From NCBI GenBank assembly GCA_900770255.1, contig CAAGJN010000071.1, positions 1 to 23,934 of the forward strand: a DNA stretch of 23,934 bases. Direction: 5' to 3'. This stretch comes from Clostridia bacterium. GTDB lineage: Bacteria > Bacillota > Clostridia > Oscillospirales > Acutalibacteraceae. How positions within the stretch are numbered: position 1 is the first letter of the stretch; each line of letters begins with the position of its first letter. The position numbers were made by a program, and so were the translations under genes. The notes under the pieces were generated by a model that had not been told where the DNA came from, ran no database searches, and was given only the letters and a program-made list of their open reading frames with translations. Shown piece after piece: positions 17,616 through 23,934 of this stretch.

Positions 17616-18326
17616 TTATTTGATGACGAGTACTGCGGATGCGATTATAAACTGTGCGGCATAATAAAGCGCGTGATTGATGATAATATTTATCTTCGTG
17701 TTGCAACCATCCTTGAAGTACATTGTGGAGAGCACCGCGTCTGAGAGCACGAACAGCAGCCCGCCGACAGACATGAGTATCCACTCTTTGTCAAAGCCTG
17801 TTAGCAGCATTGCGGCGACGCTCACGGTGAAGGTCATGAACAGGAAAAAGGTATAGATACCGACGATGGTTCTGAACCTGCCGAATTTCAGGCCGAGGGC
17901 TTTTCCGATGACGATAACATTGATTATACTGACGACGACCGAGACGGCGACGGGCAGGAGCGCGGTAAGCACTGTCCAGTTGTCGCAGAAGGAATAAACG
18001 GCGCTTATGTAGAAGATATGGCCGATCAGAAACGCGATAAAGCCCGCATTGAGAAAGCTCCCCATATCCTTTTCGTAGATCCACTTTAGATCAAGCCAGA
18101 TATCTCCCGAGAGGCCGAGGGCAAGACCGAACACAATAAGGCCGGCAAACACGCCGTGGCCGGAATTGACGTTTGCCGCGGCGAGCGCCGTGAGCAGGAA
18201 GAAAAAGCTGGCGACCGCTTTTGAATAGAGCCCCTTAAAGCCTCCGTACTTCACGCGCAGCACGATAAACACCACGGTTGATACGATTCCTGCGGCAAGA
18301 GCCGCGAAATAGTATGCTGTTGACAA
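17616..18326 (-). CDS. YhhN-family membrane protein (lysoplasmalogenase-like)
   Basis: Integral membrane protein of 236 residues with seven to eight hydrophobic helices. It carries the family hallmarks: GLSGDIWL (71-78), FLIGHIFYI (99-107), GGLLFVLSDAVLS (188-200) and the YYAAQFIIA helix near the end. Characterised members hydrolyse the vinyl-ether bond of lysoplasmalogens; this fits an anaerobe, as many clostridia make plasmalogens, but the activity of this protein is inferred. The start is TTG at 18326: AGGAGG lies exactly eight bases upstream and no better ATG is nearby. It is monocistronic by layout, with its own candidate promoter at 18404-18432. No terminator is visible between it and the infC promoter, so some read-through into the infC leader is possible. 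Confidence 0.85.
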   Translation of the reverse strand: MSTAYYFAALAAGIVSTVVFIVLRVKYGGFKGLYSKAVASFFFLLTALAAANVNSGHGVFAGLIVFGLALGLSGDIWLDLKWIYEKDMGSFLNAGFIAFLIGHIFYISAVYSFCDNWTVLTALLPVAVSVVVSIINVIVIGKALGLKFGRFRTIVGIYTFFLFMTFTVSVAAMLLTGFDKEWILMSVGGLLFVLSDAVLSTMYFKDGCNTKINIIINHALYYAAQFIIASAVLVIK

Positions 18327-18403
18327 AAGAAAAACCTCCTCTTATTTCCGGCGTTTCGCATTCAGTCCGCACCGAGCCGCCGGGTAAAAATCAATCCAAG
18401 ATA

Positions 18404-18432
18404 AGTATACAATGTTCTGCACGGTTCAACAA
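18404..18432 (-). promoter_or_regulatory. Candidate promoter of the YhhN-family gene
   Basis: TATACT (minus strand 18409-18404) is a good -10. TTGTTG (18432-18427) stands 17 bases upstream as a weak -35; TTGAAC overlaps it with a less suitable 14-base spacer. The surroundings are AT-rich. The untranslated leader would be about 70 bases. Confidence 0.5.
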
Positions 18433-18512
18433 TATTTTAAAATGTAACATTATCGCAACAGTTTAATTTGTTTTGTTGTTGTTATTATATTCAACTGAGC
18501 TTTTGTGCGGCA

Positions 18513-18546
18513 TAAAAAATCAGCCGCACCGAAAAAGTGCGGCTGA
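18513..18546 (-). terminator. Terminator behind ileS
   Basis: TCAGCCGCAC (minus strand 18546-18537) pairs perfectly with GTGCGGCTGA (18529-18520) and is followed by six Ts. It is a strong intrinsic terminator placed 17 bases after the ileS stop. Confidence 0.92.
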
Positions 18547-18562
18547 CGCTGTGTGATGTTTT

Positions 18563-21500
18563 TTATTTTTTCTCGACGCCGAGAGTCATCTTCTCGCCGT
18601 TGATGTTCCACTCCTTCGAGTAGCTGCCGCCTGCGCCGCAGGCGATCTCCTCCGCGAGCACGTCGTGCTTTATCTCGTCGGCGTTCCTTTCAACGATCGC
18701 GTTGAGCTTTTCGTTGTCGCCCGTGTAGAGCTTGATTTTGTCCATGACGTCGAAGTCCGCTTCCTTGCGCATGGTCTGGATCTTCGAGATGATCTCTCTG
18801 ACGAAGCCCTCCTCAATGAGCTCGGGGGTCAGGAGCGTGTCAATCGCCACGGTGATGCCGTAGTCGGAAACGGCAAAGCTGCCTTCCTTCTGCACGGAGT
18901 CGATAAGCAGATCGTCGGCCGTGAGCTCGATTTCGTTGCCGTCGATGCTGAACCTCAGCGCGCCGCTCTCGTCGAGCTCCTTCTTTGCGGCAGTGCCGTC
19001 GAGCGCGGCAAGGTGCTCCTTGATCTTGCCGAGGAATCTGCCGTATTTCGGGCCGACGGTCTTGAGCTGCGGCTTGAAGCTGTAGCTGACGAAGTCCGCC
19101 TCGCCGTCAACGAACTCGAGGCTCTTTACGTTGAGCTCATCCCTGATAATCTCTGCGTATTCGCCGCCGAGAGTCTCGTCCGCGCGCACGAACATCTTGC
19201 CGAGCGGCTGGCGGTTCTTGATATTCGCGCCGTTTCTTGCGGCGCGGCCGAGCACAACTATATTGAGCGCCTCGTTCATCCTGTCCTCGAGCGCCTTGTC
19301 GATATAGGCTTCATCCGCGACGGGATAGTCGCAAAGATGCACGCTCTCGGGGGCCGATTTGTCGATGCTGCAAACGAGGTTGCGGTAGATATCCTCGGTC
19401 ATGAACGGGATCATCGGAGCTGCGAGCTTCGAGACGGTCACGAGCGCGGTGTAAAGGGTCATGTAGGCGTCGATCTTGTCCTGGCTGAGCTCCTGAGCCC
19501 AGAAGCGCTCACGGCAGCGGCGGACATACCAGTTGCTCATCTCATCGACAAAGTTCTGAAGCGCACGCGCAGCCTCGGGGATGCAGTAATCCGCGAGGTA
19601 GTTGTCAACGGTTGTGATCAGCGTGTTGAGCCTCGAGAGCAGCCATCTGTCCATTGTCGGCAGCTCCTCGACCTTACGCAGCTCGTGTTTTGTAGCGTCG
19701 AACTCGTCTATATTAGCATAGAGCACAAAGAAAGCGTAGATGTTCCAAAGCGTGCCCATGAATTTGCGCTGGCCCTCGATAACGGCCTTGCCGTGGAAGC
19801 GGTTGGGCAGCCATGGCGCGGAGTTAGTGTAGAAGTACCAGCGGACCGCGTCTGCACCGTAGGCGTTGAGCGCGTCAAACGGATCGACCGCATTGCCCTT
19901 GGACTTCGACATCTTCTGTCCGTTCTCATCCTGGACGTGGCCGAGAACGAGGACATTCTCATAGGGGGCTCTGTTGAACAGCAGCGTCGAGATGGCGAGC
20001 AGCGAATAGAACCAGCCTCTCGTCTGATCAACAGCCTCGGATATGAACTGAGCGGGGAACTGCTGCTCGAACAGGTCGTGATTTTCAAACGGATAATGAT
20101 GCTGGGCGAAGGGCATGGAGCCTGAGTCGAACCAACAGTCGATAACCTCGGGCACACGGTGCATCTCCCCGCCGCACTTCGGGCACTTTATCGTGACCGC
20201 GTCGATGTAGGGGCGGTGCAGCTCGATATCGTCCGGGCAGTTTGAGGACATGCTCTTGAGCTCCTCTATCGAGCCGATCGAGTGCCTGTGGCCGCATTCG
20301 CACTCCCAGATGTTGAGCGGGGTGCCCCAGTAGCGGTTACGGCTGACGCTCCAGTCCTGAACGTTCTCGATCCAGTCGCCGAAGCGGCCCTTGCCGATGC
20401 TCTCGGGGATCCAGTTGACTGTATTGTTGTTGCGCACGAGGTCGTCTCTGACCGCAGTCATCTTGATAAACCAGGAGTCGCGCGCGTAGTAGATAAGGGG
20501 GGTGTCGCAGCGCCAGCAGTGCGGGTAGCTGTGCTCGAATAAGGGAGCCGAAAAGAGCAGATCGCGCTTGTCAAGGTCGATAAGCACATCCTTGTCGGCG
20601 TCCTTGCAGAACTTGCCTGCCCACGGAGTCTCTTTTGCCATGCAGCCGTCTGCATCGACGAGCTGAACGAACGGCAGATCATAGTTCTTGCCGACGTTTG
20701 CGTCGTCCTCGCCGAAAGCGGGGGCGGTGTGGACAATGCCGGTGCCGTCCGTGAGAGTTACATATGTGTCGCAGGTGACGTACCAGCCCTTCTTGCCGTC
20801 CTTCGATTTGGTGCACTCGAACAGCGGCTCATACTCCTTATATTCGAGCTCCTTGCCCTTGAAGGTGGCGAGAGTTTCAACGCCCTCGGGGAAGAACTTC
20901 TCCACGAGCGCCTGAGCCATATAGTAAACTGTGCCGTCCCCGACCCTGATCTTTACATAGTTCTCAACGGGGTTGACGCACAGCGCAACATTTGAGGGCA
21001 GGGTCCACGGAGTGGTCGTCCATGCGAGGAAATATGCGTCCTCGCCCTTCGCCTTAAACTTGACGACGGCCGAGCGCTCCTTGACATCCTTGTAGCCCTG
21101 CGCGACCTCCTGAGAGGAGAGCGGCGTGCCGCAGCGCGGGCAGTAAGGAACGATCTTGAAGCCCTTGTAGAGAAGACCCTTCTCCCAGATCTGCTTGAGA
21201 GCCCACCATTCGGATTCGATAAACGAGTTGTTATAGGTGACGTAGGGGTGCTCCATATCGGCCCAGAAGCCGACTTTGCCGGAGAAGTCCTCCCACATGC
21301 CCTTGTATTTCCACACGCTCTCTTTGCACTTCTTGATAAAAGGCTCGAGTCCGTATTCCTCAATTCCCTGCTTGCCCTCGATGCCGAGCAGTTTCTCGAC
21401 CTCGATCTCAACGGGCAGGCCGTGCGTGTCCCAGCCGGCCTTGCGCGGGACCATATAGCCCTTCATAGTTTTGTAGCGCGGGATCATATCCTTTATGACG

Positions 21501-21685
21501 CGGGTCAGTACATGACCGATGTGCGGCTTCCCGTTTGCGGTCGGCGGGCCGTCATAGAAGGTAAAAGTTTCGCAGTCCTTGCGCGAGTCGATGCTCTTCT
21601 CGAAGATATGATTTTCGTTCCAGAAGTCGAGAACCTTCTTCTCGCGATCGACAAACTCAAAATTTGTCGATACTTTGTCGTACAT
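18563..21685 (-). CDS. ileS: Isoleucyl-tRNA synthetase, long (type 2) form
   Basis: Charges tRNA-Ile and edits misactivated valine. The 1040-residue protein has HIGH at 55-58 (PPTANGKPHIGH), the CP1 editing domain in the middle of the N-terminal half, KMSKS at 591-595, a helical anticodon-binding domain after about 680, and a long C-terminal extension. Length and the lack of the C-terminal zinc ribbon found in E. coli-type IleS place it with the eukaryote-like type 2 enzymes, a group that includes mupirocin-resistant enzymes. Several CxxC pairs (CPRC, CECG, CPKC, CWRC) lie in the inserted domains. The ATG at 21685 has GGATGGAG just upstream and follows a T-box leader; a strong terminator follows the stop, so it is transcribed alone. 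Confidence 0.97.
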   Translation of the reverse strand: MYDKVSTNFEFVDREKKVLDFWNENHIFEKSIDSRKDCETFTFYDGPPTANGKPHIGHVLTRVIKDMIPRYKTMKGYMVPRKAGWDTHGLPVEIEVEKLLGIEGKQGIEEYGLEPFIKKCKESVWKYKGMWEDFSGKVGFWADMEHPYVTYNNSFIESEWWALKQIWEKGLLYKGFKIVPYCPRCGTPLSSQEVAQGYKDVKERSAVVKFKAKGEDAYFLAWTTTPWTLPSNVALCVNPVENYVKIRVGDGTVYYMAQALVEKFFPEGVETLATFKGKELEYKEYEPLFECTKSKDGKKGWYVTCDTYVTLTDGTGIVHTAPAFGEDDANVGKNYDLPFVQLVDADGCMAKETPWAGKFCKDADKDVLIDLDKRDLLFSAPLFEHSYPHCWRCDTPLIYYARDSWFIKMTAVRDDLVRNNNTVNWIPESIGKGRFGDWIENVQDWSVSRNRYWGTPLNIWECECGHRHSIGSIEELKSMSSNCPDDIELHRPYIDAVTIKCPKCGGEMHRVPEVIDCWFDSGSMPFAQHHYPFENHDLFEQQFPAQFISEAVDQTRGWFYSLLAISTLLFNRAPYENVLVLGHVQDENGQKMSKSKGNAVDPFDALNAYGADAVRWYFYTNSAPWLPNRFHGKAVIEGQRKFMGTLWNIYAFFVLYANIDEFDATKHELRKVEELPTMDRWLLSRLNTLITTVDNYLADYCIPEAARALQNFVDEMSNWYVRRCRERFWAQELSQDKIDAYMTLYTALVTVSKLAAPMIPFMTEDIYRNLVCSIDKSAPESVHLCDYPVADEAYIDKALEDRMNEALNIVVLGRAARNGANIKNRQPLGKMFVRADETLGGEYAEIIRDELNVKSLEFVDGEADFVSYSFKPQLKTVGPKYGRFLGKIKEHLAALDGTAAKKELDESGALRFSIDGNEIELTADDLLIDSVQKEGSFAVSDYGITVAIDTLLTPELIEEGFVREIISKIQTMRKEADFDVMDKIKLYTGDNEKLNAIVERNADEIKHDVLAEEIACGAGGSYSKEWNINGEKMTLGVEKK

Positions 21686-21720
21686 ATTACTCCATCCTTT
21701 CAGGGATTTTCAGGCGGATA

Positions 21721-21969
21721 ACAAAAAGAGCCCCTGTCCATAACAGGACAAAGACCCGGCTTTGCAACCACCCACTACATTCAACTAAATGCCGCCCGGT
21801 AACGGCGGGACGCACCGTCGGAATCTACTCGGGCGAGCCCTTTCGTTCCGCTGCTCGGGAGTGATGTTCATCTCTGCGCGAAGCGCCGGCTTTCCACTGC
21901 CGCCGGTTCACTTTGCCTTCGCCTGCAGGACTACTGTCTCCGTCAAAGCTTTTAAAAATATAATCATTT
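21721..21969 (-). promoter_or_regulatory. T-box leader of ileS, apparent specifier ATC
   Basis: A tRNA-sensing leader of about 250 bases. Read on the minus strand it opens with GACGGAGACAGTAG, typical of the base of stem I; the probable specifier loop reads GAACATCAC with ATC (Ile) at 21865-21863; further on comes the T-box core GTGGGTGGTTGC (21775-21764), whose TGGT can pair with the ACCA end of uncharged tRNA-Ile. The competing terminator follows: GGGTCTTTGTCC (21757-21746) with GGACAGGGGCTC (21739-21728) and a T-tract. Uncharged tRNA-Ile should stabilise the antiterminator and switch ileS on. The specifier position is my reading and is less certain than the T-box itself. Confidence 0.9.
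21723..21757 (-). terminator. T-box attenuator terminator
   Basis: A 12-pair stem (with G-U pairs) formed by minus-strand 21757-21746 and 21739-21728 around a six-base loop, ending in five Ts. It overlaps the 3' side of the T-box antiterminator, which makes the two structures mutually exclusive. Confidence 0.85.
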
Positions 21970-21975
21970 GGTGTT

Positions 21976-22004
21976 ATTATAATACTTTCGTTTTTGTTCG
22001 TCAA
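21976..22004 (-). promoter_or_regulatory. Sigma-A-like promoter of ileS
   Basis: TTGACG (minus strand 22004-21999) and a perfect TATAAT (21981-21976) with a 17-base spacer. It lies a few bases after the stop codon of the TRIC-family gene and gives a transcript starting near 21969, the beginning of the T-box leader. Confidence 0.9.
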
Positions 22005-22016
22005 CAACTTTTTTGC

Positions 22017-22700
22017 CTATATCTCCTTCGTTTCGCTGTCGTTTTCGCTCTCGCTCTCATCGGCGTGCTCGGCGAACACATCGGCCTTGGGCAGACTCCA
22101 GCGAAAATGCGCGGCGAGCATGCGGATAACAAAGACAACCACGGCGCCCGAAATGATCGCGGCGGTGCTGTTAAAGCGCCAGAGGATCACGCACACGACA
22201 GCCCCGGCGATCGACGCGCAGGCGTAGATGTGCTTGACGAATATGTACGGCTTTTCGCCCGCCAGCACATCGCGCAGCACTCCGCCGCCGACGCCTGTTA
22301 TCACGCCGACAAAGACGATCAGAAACGCGCCGTAGTGGGCCGAGGTGCGGTAGGCGGTCTGAATTCCGATGACCGTGAATATACCGAGCCCGAGCGAGTC
22401 CATGACGAGCATGACAATGTCGTAGATGTGCCGGTTTTTCATCAACAGCCTGCGCACGGCGGGCAAAAACATGACCACCGCCGTGACCGTTGCGACAATG
22501 GCGTATACCGGGCTGGCGAATGTGCCCGGCGGCGTTATGCCGAGGAGCAGATCGCGCGTCACGCCTCCGCCGACTGCGGTTATCACGCCGAGAATCATCA
22601 CGCCGAAAATGTCCATGTTCTTTTTAAGCCCCGTCATCGCGCCCGAGACGGAAAAGGCGATCGTGCCGATGATCTCGATGACAAAAATAAAGATCCCCAT
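22017..22700 (-). CDS. TRIC/UPF0126-family membrane protein, probable glycine transporter
   Basis: A 227-residue inner-membrane protein with about seven helices built from two repeats. Each repeat has the family motif: GGGVTRD at 44-50 and GGGVLRD at 138-144. The acidic tail (after about 205) is hydrophilic and probably cytosolic. Relatives are TRIC-type cation channels and the YadS/YicG group, a Pfam family now associated with glycine transport. The gene stands directly behind a tandem glycine riboswitch, which supports a job in moving glycine, perhaps export when it is in excess. I chose ATG 22700 because GGAGG lies just upstream; an in-frame ATG at 22733 lies inside the riboswitch terminator hairpin. 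It is transcribed alone, as the ileS promoter begins right after it. Confidence 0.9.
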   Translation of the reverse strand: MGIFIFVIEIIGTIAFSVSGAMTGLKKNMDIFGVMILGVITAVGGGVTRDLLLGITPPGTFASPVYAIVATVTAVVMFLPAVRRLLMKNRHIYDIVMLVMDSLGLGIFTVIGIQTAYRTSAHYGAFLIVFVGVITGVGGGVLRDVLAGEKPYIFVKHIYACASIAGAVVCVILWRFNSTAAIISGAVVVFVIRMLAAHFRWSLPKADVFAEHADESESENDSETKEI

Positions 22701-22712
22701 AGCTTCCTCCGA

Positions 22713-22746
22713 ATAAAAAAGAGTACACCGCAATGCAGTGTACTCT
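22713..22746 (-). terminator. Glycine riboswitch terminator
   Basis: GAGTACAC (minus strand 22745-22738) pairs perfectly with GTGTACTC (22728-22721), followed by a run of six Ts. It starts immediately after the second aptamer and ends just before the ribosome binding site, so it is the expression platform of the riboswitch. Confidence 0.9.
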
Positions 22747-22889
22747 GTCTTTTTACCTGAAAGATTCTCCGCCGGGCGGCGGATTGCTTCGTCGGTGCAA
22801 GTGCCTTTCCAGAGATCCGTCCCGGCTCGGTTCTTTTACCTGAGAGTTTCGCCCCTTCGGTGGCTGATATATCAGCTCTCTCCCAAACC
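22747..22889 (-). promoter_or_regulatory. Tandem glycine riboswitch
   Basis: Two glycine aptamers in series. The first (about 22889-22829) reads GGGAGAGAGCTGAT, CACCGAAGGGGCGAAA and CTCTCAGGTAAAAGAAC; the second (about 22815-22747) reads ATCTCTGGAAAGGCACTTGC, CACCGACGAAGCAA and CTTTCAGGTAAAAAGAC. These are the conserved blocks of the gcvT-type element, in the usual order and spacing with a short linker. The terminator at 22713-22746 follows at once, so control is by transcription. Glycine binding probably prevents termination, the usual sense for this class, but the direction is inferred. Confidence 0.93.
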
Positions 22890-22908
22890 CGTCAATCGGT
22901 ACCTAACT

Positions 22909-22937
22909 ATTCTATAGCGGGCGGACGGCCTTGTCAA
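22909..22937 (-). promoter_or_regulatory. Sigma-A-like promoter of the glycine riboswitch transcript
   Basis: A perfect TTGACA (minus strand 22937-22932) and TAGAAT (22914-22909) with a 17-base spacer. It lies directly after the spoVT stop codon and starts transcription a few bases before the first aptamer. Confidence 0.85.
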
Positions 22938-22945
22938 GAAAATTT

Positions 22946-23485
22946 TTATTCCTCCATCTGTCTGCCGAGGAACGACGCCGCGACCTGAACGAGCTTGACG
23001 TCAGTCTGCGACGGGACGGATATTTCGTCCGCGCTGATAAGCGCCACGGAGCCCGAGACATCGCCTGCGCCGATTATCGGATAGGCGACGGCTGCGTCGC
23101 GGTCAACGCCCTCGACCGGGCGAAAGCGCTCGCCGCCGGCTTCGCAGATATACGGACTGCGGCGTTCCATCACGTTTTCAAGCGACTGCGTGACGCGCCG
23201 GTCAACAGTCTCCTTCTTCGGTATGCCCGCGCACGAGATCACGCGGTCGCGGTCGGTAATTATAACGGGCAGCCCCGTGTTCTTATGCAGCACCTCGGCG
23301 TATTGCGCCGTGAGAGACGACAGCTCGCCGACCTGCGAATATTTCTTGAAGATAACTTCCCCGTCCGCGTCTGTGTATATTTCGAGAGGGTCTCCCTCGC
23401 GGATACGCATGGTGCGGCGGATCTCCTTGGGTATGACGACTCTGCCGAGATCGTCAATTCTTCGTACAATTCCCGTTGCTTTCAT
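22946..23485 (-). CDS. spoVT: Stage V sporulation protein T (AbrB-type regulator)
   Basis: Late forespore transcription factor that tunes sigma-G-dependent genes and spore coat and germination properties. The 179-residue length matches the family. Residues 1-50 form the swapped-hairpin AbrB DNA-binding domain (MKATGIVRRIDDLGRVVIPK, RRTMRIREGDPLEIY); residues about 55-179 form the GAF-like ligand domain typical of SpoVT and absent from AbrB and Abh. The ATG at 23485 has AAGGGAG eight bases upstream. Its presence argues that the organism makes, or recently made, endospores. No terminator separates it from the riboswitch promoter downstream. Confidence 0.95.
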   Translation of the reverse strand: MKATGIVRRIDDLGRVVIPKEIRRTMRIREGDPLEIYTDADGEVIFKKYSQVGELSSLTAQYAEVLHKNTGLPVIITDRDRVISCAGIPKKETVDRRVTQSLENVMERRSPYICEAGGERFRPVEGVDRDAAVAYPIIGAGDVSGSVALISADEISVPSQTDVKLVQVAASFLGRQMEE

Positions 23486-23519
23486 TATATAAACTCCCTT
23501 GCTTGTTTTTCGGTAACCC

Positions 23520-23549
23520 TATTGTTTGCTTTCTATGGGAGATTATGCA
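23520..23549 (-). promoter_or_regulatory. Possible sigma-G promoter of spoVT
   Basis: TGCATA (minus strand 23549-23544) differs by one base from the TGAATA -35 of sigma-G promoters and is followed after 17 bases by AACAATA (23526-23520), a four-of-seven match to CATACTA. spoVT is sigma-G controlled in Bacillus subtilis. The match is modest and the call rests partly on that knowledge. Confidence 0.35.
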
Positions 23550-23684
23550 GTGATGAGCAAACTTGTGCAGGAGGTGGAAGAATGTTACATAAAGAACCTC
23601 AGCGCGCCGCTGAAAAAGCTAAAGGAGATAAAAATTTTTTGCTGCATATGTTTTATCGTTATTTTGCCCGGATTCCCGCGGTAA
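23535..23684 (+). CDS. Alternative small frame of 49 codons
   Basis: Unrecognised. Starting at ATG 23535 (or the inner ATG at 23553), this frame gives a peptide with an amphipathic, charged middle (KLVQEVEECYIKNLSAPLKK) followed by a cysteine-rich hydrophobic stretch, IFCCICFIVILPGF, that could be a short membrane segment. The layout of an amphipathic helix plus hydrophobic tail is protein-like, but the start has only GGGAG some distance before the inner ATG, and its 5' end overlaps the candidate spoVT promoter. It competes with the 39-residue frame in another phase. Confidence 0.25.
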   Translation: MGDYAVMSKLVQEVEECYIKNLSAPLKKLKEIKIFCCICFIVILPGFPR

Positions 23685-23701
23685 CTATTGCCTTTTTCTA
23701 A
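23582..23701 (+). CDS. Possible small protein of 39 residues
   Basis: Unrecognised. The ATG at 23582 is preceded by AGGAGGTG with five bases between, the best ribosome binding site in this neighbourhood. The predicted peptide begins MLHKEPQRAAEKAKGDKNF, so a charged, lysine-rich first half, and ends in an aromatic and hydrophobic stretch (residues 19-39) with arginines at 26 and 30. It is divergent from spoVT. A different frame of 49 codons overlaps almost all of it (23535-23684), so at most one is likely to be the main product. No clear promoter or terminator is visible. The case is the ribosome binding site alone. Confidence 0.35.
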   Translation: MLHKEPQRAAEKAKGDKNFLLHMFYRYFARIPAVTIAFF

Positions 23702-23809
23702 AACAACTTGCTTCATAATGCGCCGCGCTTTAATTTTATTTTGCATATCGTTTTGGCATATAAATCATAACCGGCGGATACAAATGACCTTAAGCGCGCT
23801 GCCGCCATA
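23702..23809. other. AT-rich spacer, no feature seen
   Basis: Together with the uncertain small frames this makes about 320 bases between spoVT and the next supported gene. I see no hairpin with a T-tract and no credible promoter here. GGCGG and CCGCC blocks (near 23772 and 23802) could pair but around a long loop. Confidence 0.4.
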
Positions 23810-23934
23810 TTATTTTTTGAATTCGAACACCGCTGTTTCATATGCGCGGAGCGTGACGTTTCCGCGCATTTTTCTGCCGCTTAAAATGTCCGTCGCTTCA
23901 GACGGCAGGGAGAGAGTCAGATCTCTGTCCTTCA
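23810..23934 (-). CDS. C-terminal end of a probable glycoside hydrolase (cut by window edge)
   Basis: Only the last 40 complete codons are inside the window; the gene continues to the right. The end contains LPSEATDILSGRKMRGNVTL followed by RAYETAVFEFKK and a TAA stop at 23810. A 'D-L/I-L-S/T-G ... G-x-V/L-T-L ... Y-x-x-x-V-x-E' pattern is typical of the C-terminal beta-sandwich of glycoside hydrolases such as GH42 beta-galactosidases and GH13 enzymes. The family cannot be fixed from this much. No terminator is visible downstream. Confidence 0.5.
   Translation of the reverse strand, partial: KDRDLTLSLPSEATDILSGRKMRGNVTLRAYETAVFEFKK

Noticed and set aside
18665..20125. A 486-codon open frame on the + strand opposite ileS
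   Set aside because: It lies wholly inside ileS on the other strand, resembles no known protein and reflects the strong codon bias of ileS rather than a gene.
21789..22760. A 323-codon open frame on the + strand across the T-box and the TRIC gene
   Set aside because: It runs across two regulatory RNAs and a conserved membrane gene on the other strand; His/Asp/Arg-rich composition typical of a shadow frame.
22931..23701. A 256-codon open frame on the + strand opposite spoVT
   Set aside because: Its first two thirds are antisense to spoVT. Only its last 39 codons, with their own ribosome binding site, merit separate mention.

Overview
The window reads as a chromosomal stretch of a spore-forming, low-oxygen Firmicute of the class Clostridia, probably of the Oscillospirales/Ruminococcaceae type. 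The grounds are a SpoVT regulator, a T-box-controlled ileS, a tandem glycine riboswitch, the infC-rpmI-rplT operon with a long leader, a TrmFO-type (folate/FAD) tRNA methyltransferase, and G+C-rich coding DNA with AT-rich promoters. The taxonomic call is inference. The gene content is almost entirely housekeeping. I see no mobile element, CRISPR array, tRNA, rRNA or phage gene.

Left arm (1-4134, + strand): one transcription unit from a good promoter, carrying gltX (glutamyl-tRNA synthetase), glnS (glutaminyl-tRNA synthetase) and an unrecognised four-helix membrane protein, closed by a strong terminator. A convergent intergenic gap (4135-4366) separates it from the large minus-strand cluster.

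Central block (4367-17595, - strand, transcribed right to left): a sigma-A-like promoter at 17595 and a structured leader drive infC (apparently starting at an AUC codon), rpmI and rplT. After an internal hairpin come a SpoU/TrmH-family RNA methyltransferase, dprA, topA, trmFO, plsX, rnc, an Elp3-like radical SAM protein and smc. Most junctions from topA to smc overlap or are separated by fewer than 20 bases, so the block probably behaves as one operon joining translation, RNA processing, phospholipid initiation and chromosome maintenance. It ends at a strong terminator behind smc.

Right arm (17596-23934, mostly - strand): a YhhN/lysoplasmalogenase-like membrane protein with a TTG start; ileS (1040 aa, long type) behind a T-box leader whose apparent specifier codon is ATC; a TRIC/UPF0126 membrane protein, a family linked to glycine transport, behind a tandem glycine riboswitch with a textbook terminator; and spoVT with a possible sigma-G promoter. 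Divergent from spoVT lie two mutually exclusive overlapping small frames, one with an ideal ribosome binding site. The window edge cuts the C-terminus of what looks like a glycoside hydrolase.

The points most worth a second look are the non-AUG infC start and its leader, the glycine riboswitch/TRIC pairing, the tandem GluRS/GlnRS pair, the orphan membrane gene behind it, the small frames near spoVT and the radical SAM gene inside the rnc-smc pair. I did not find a convincing novel multi-gene system.
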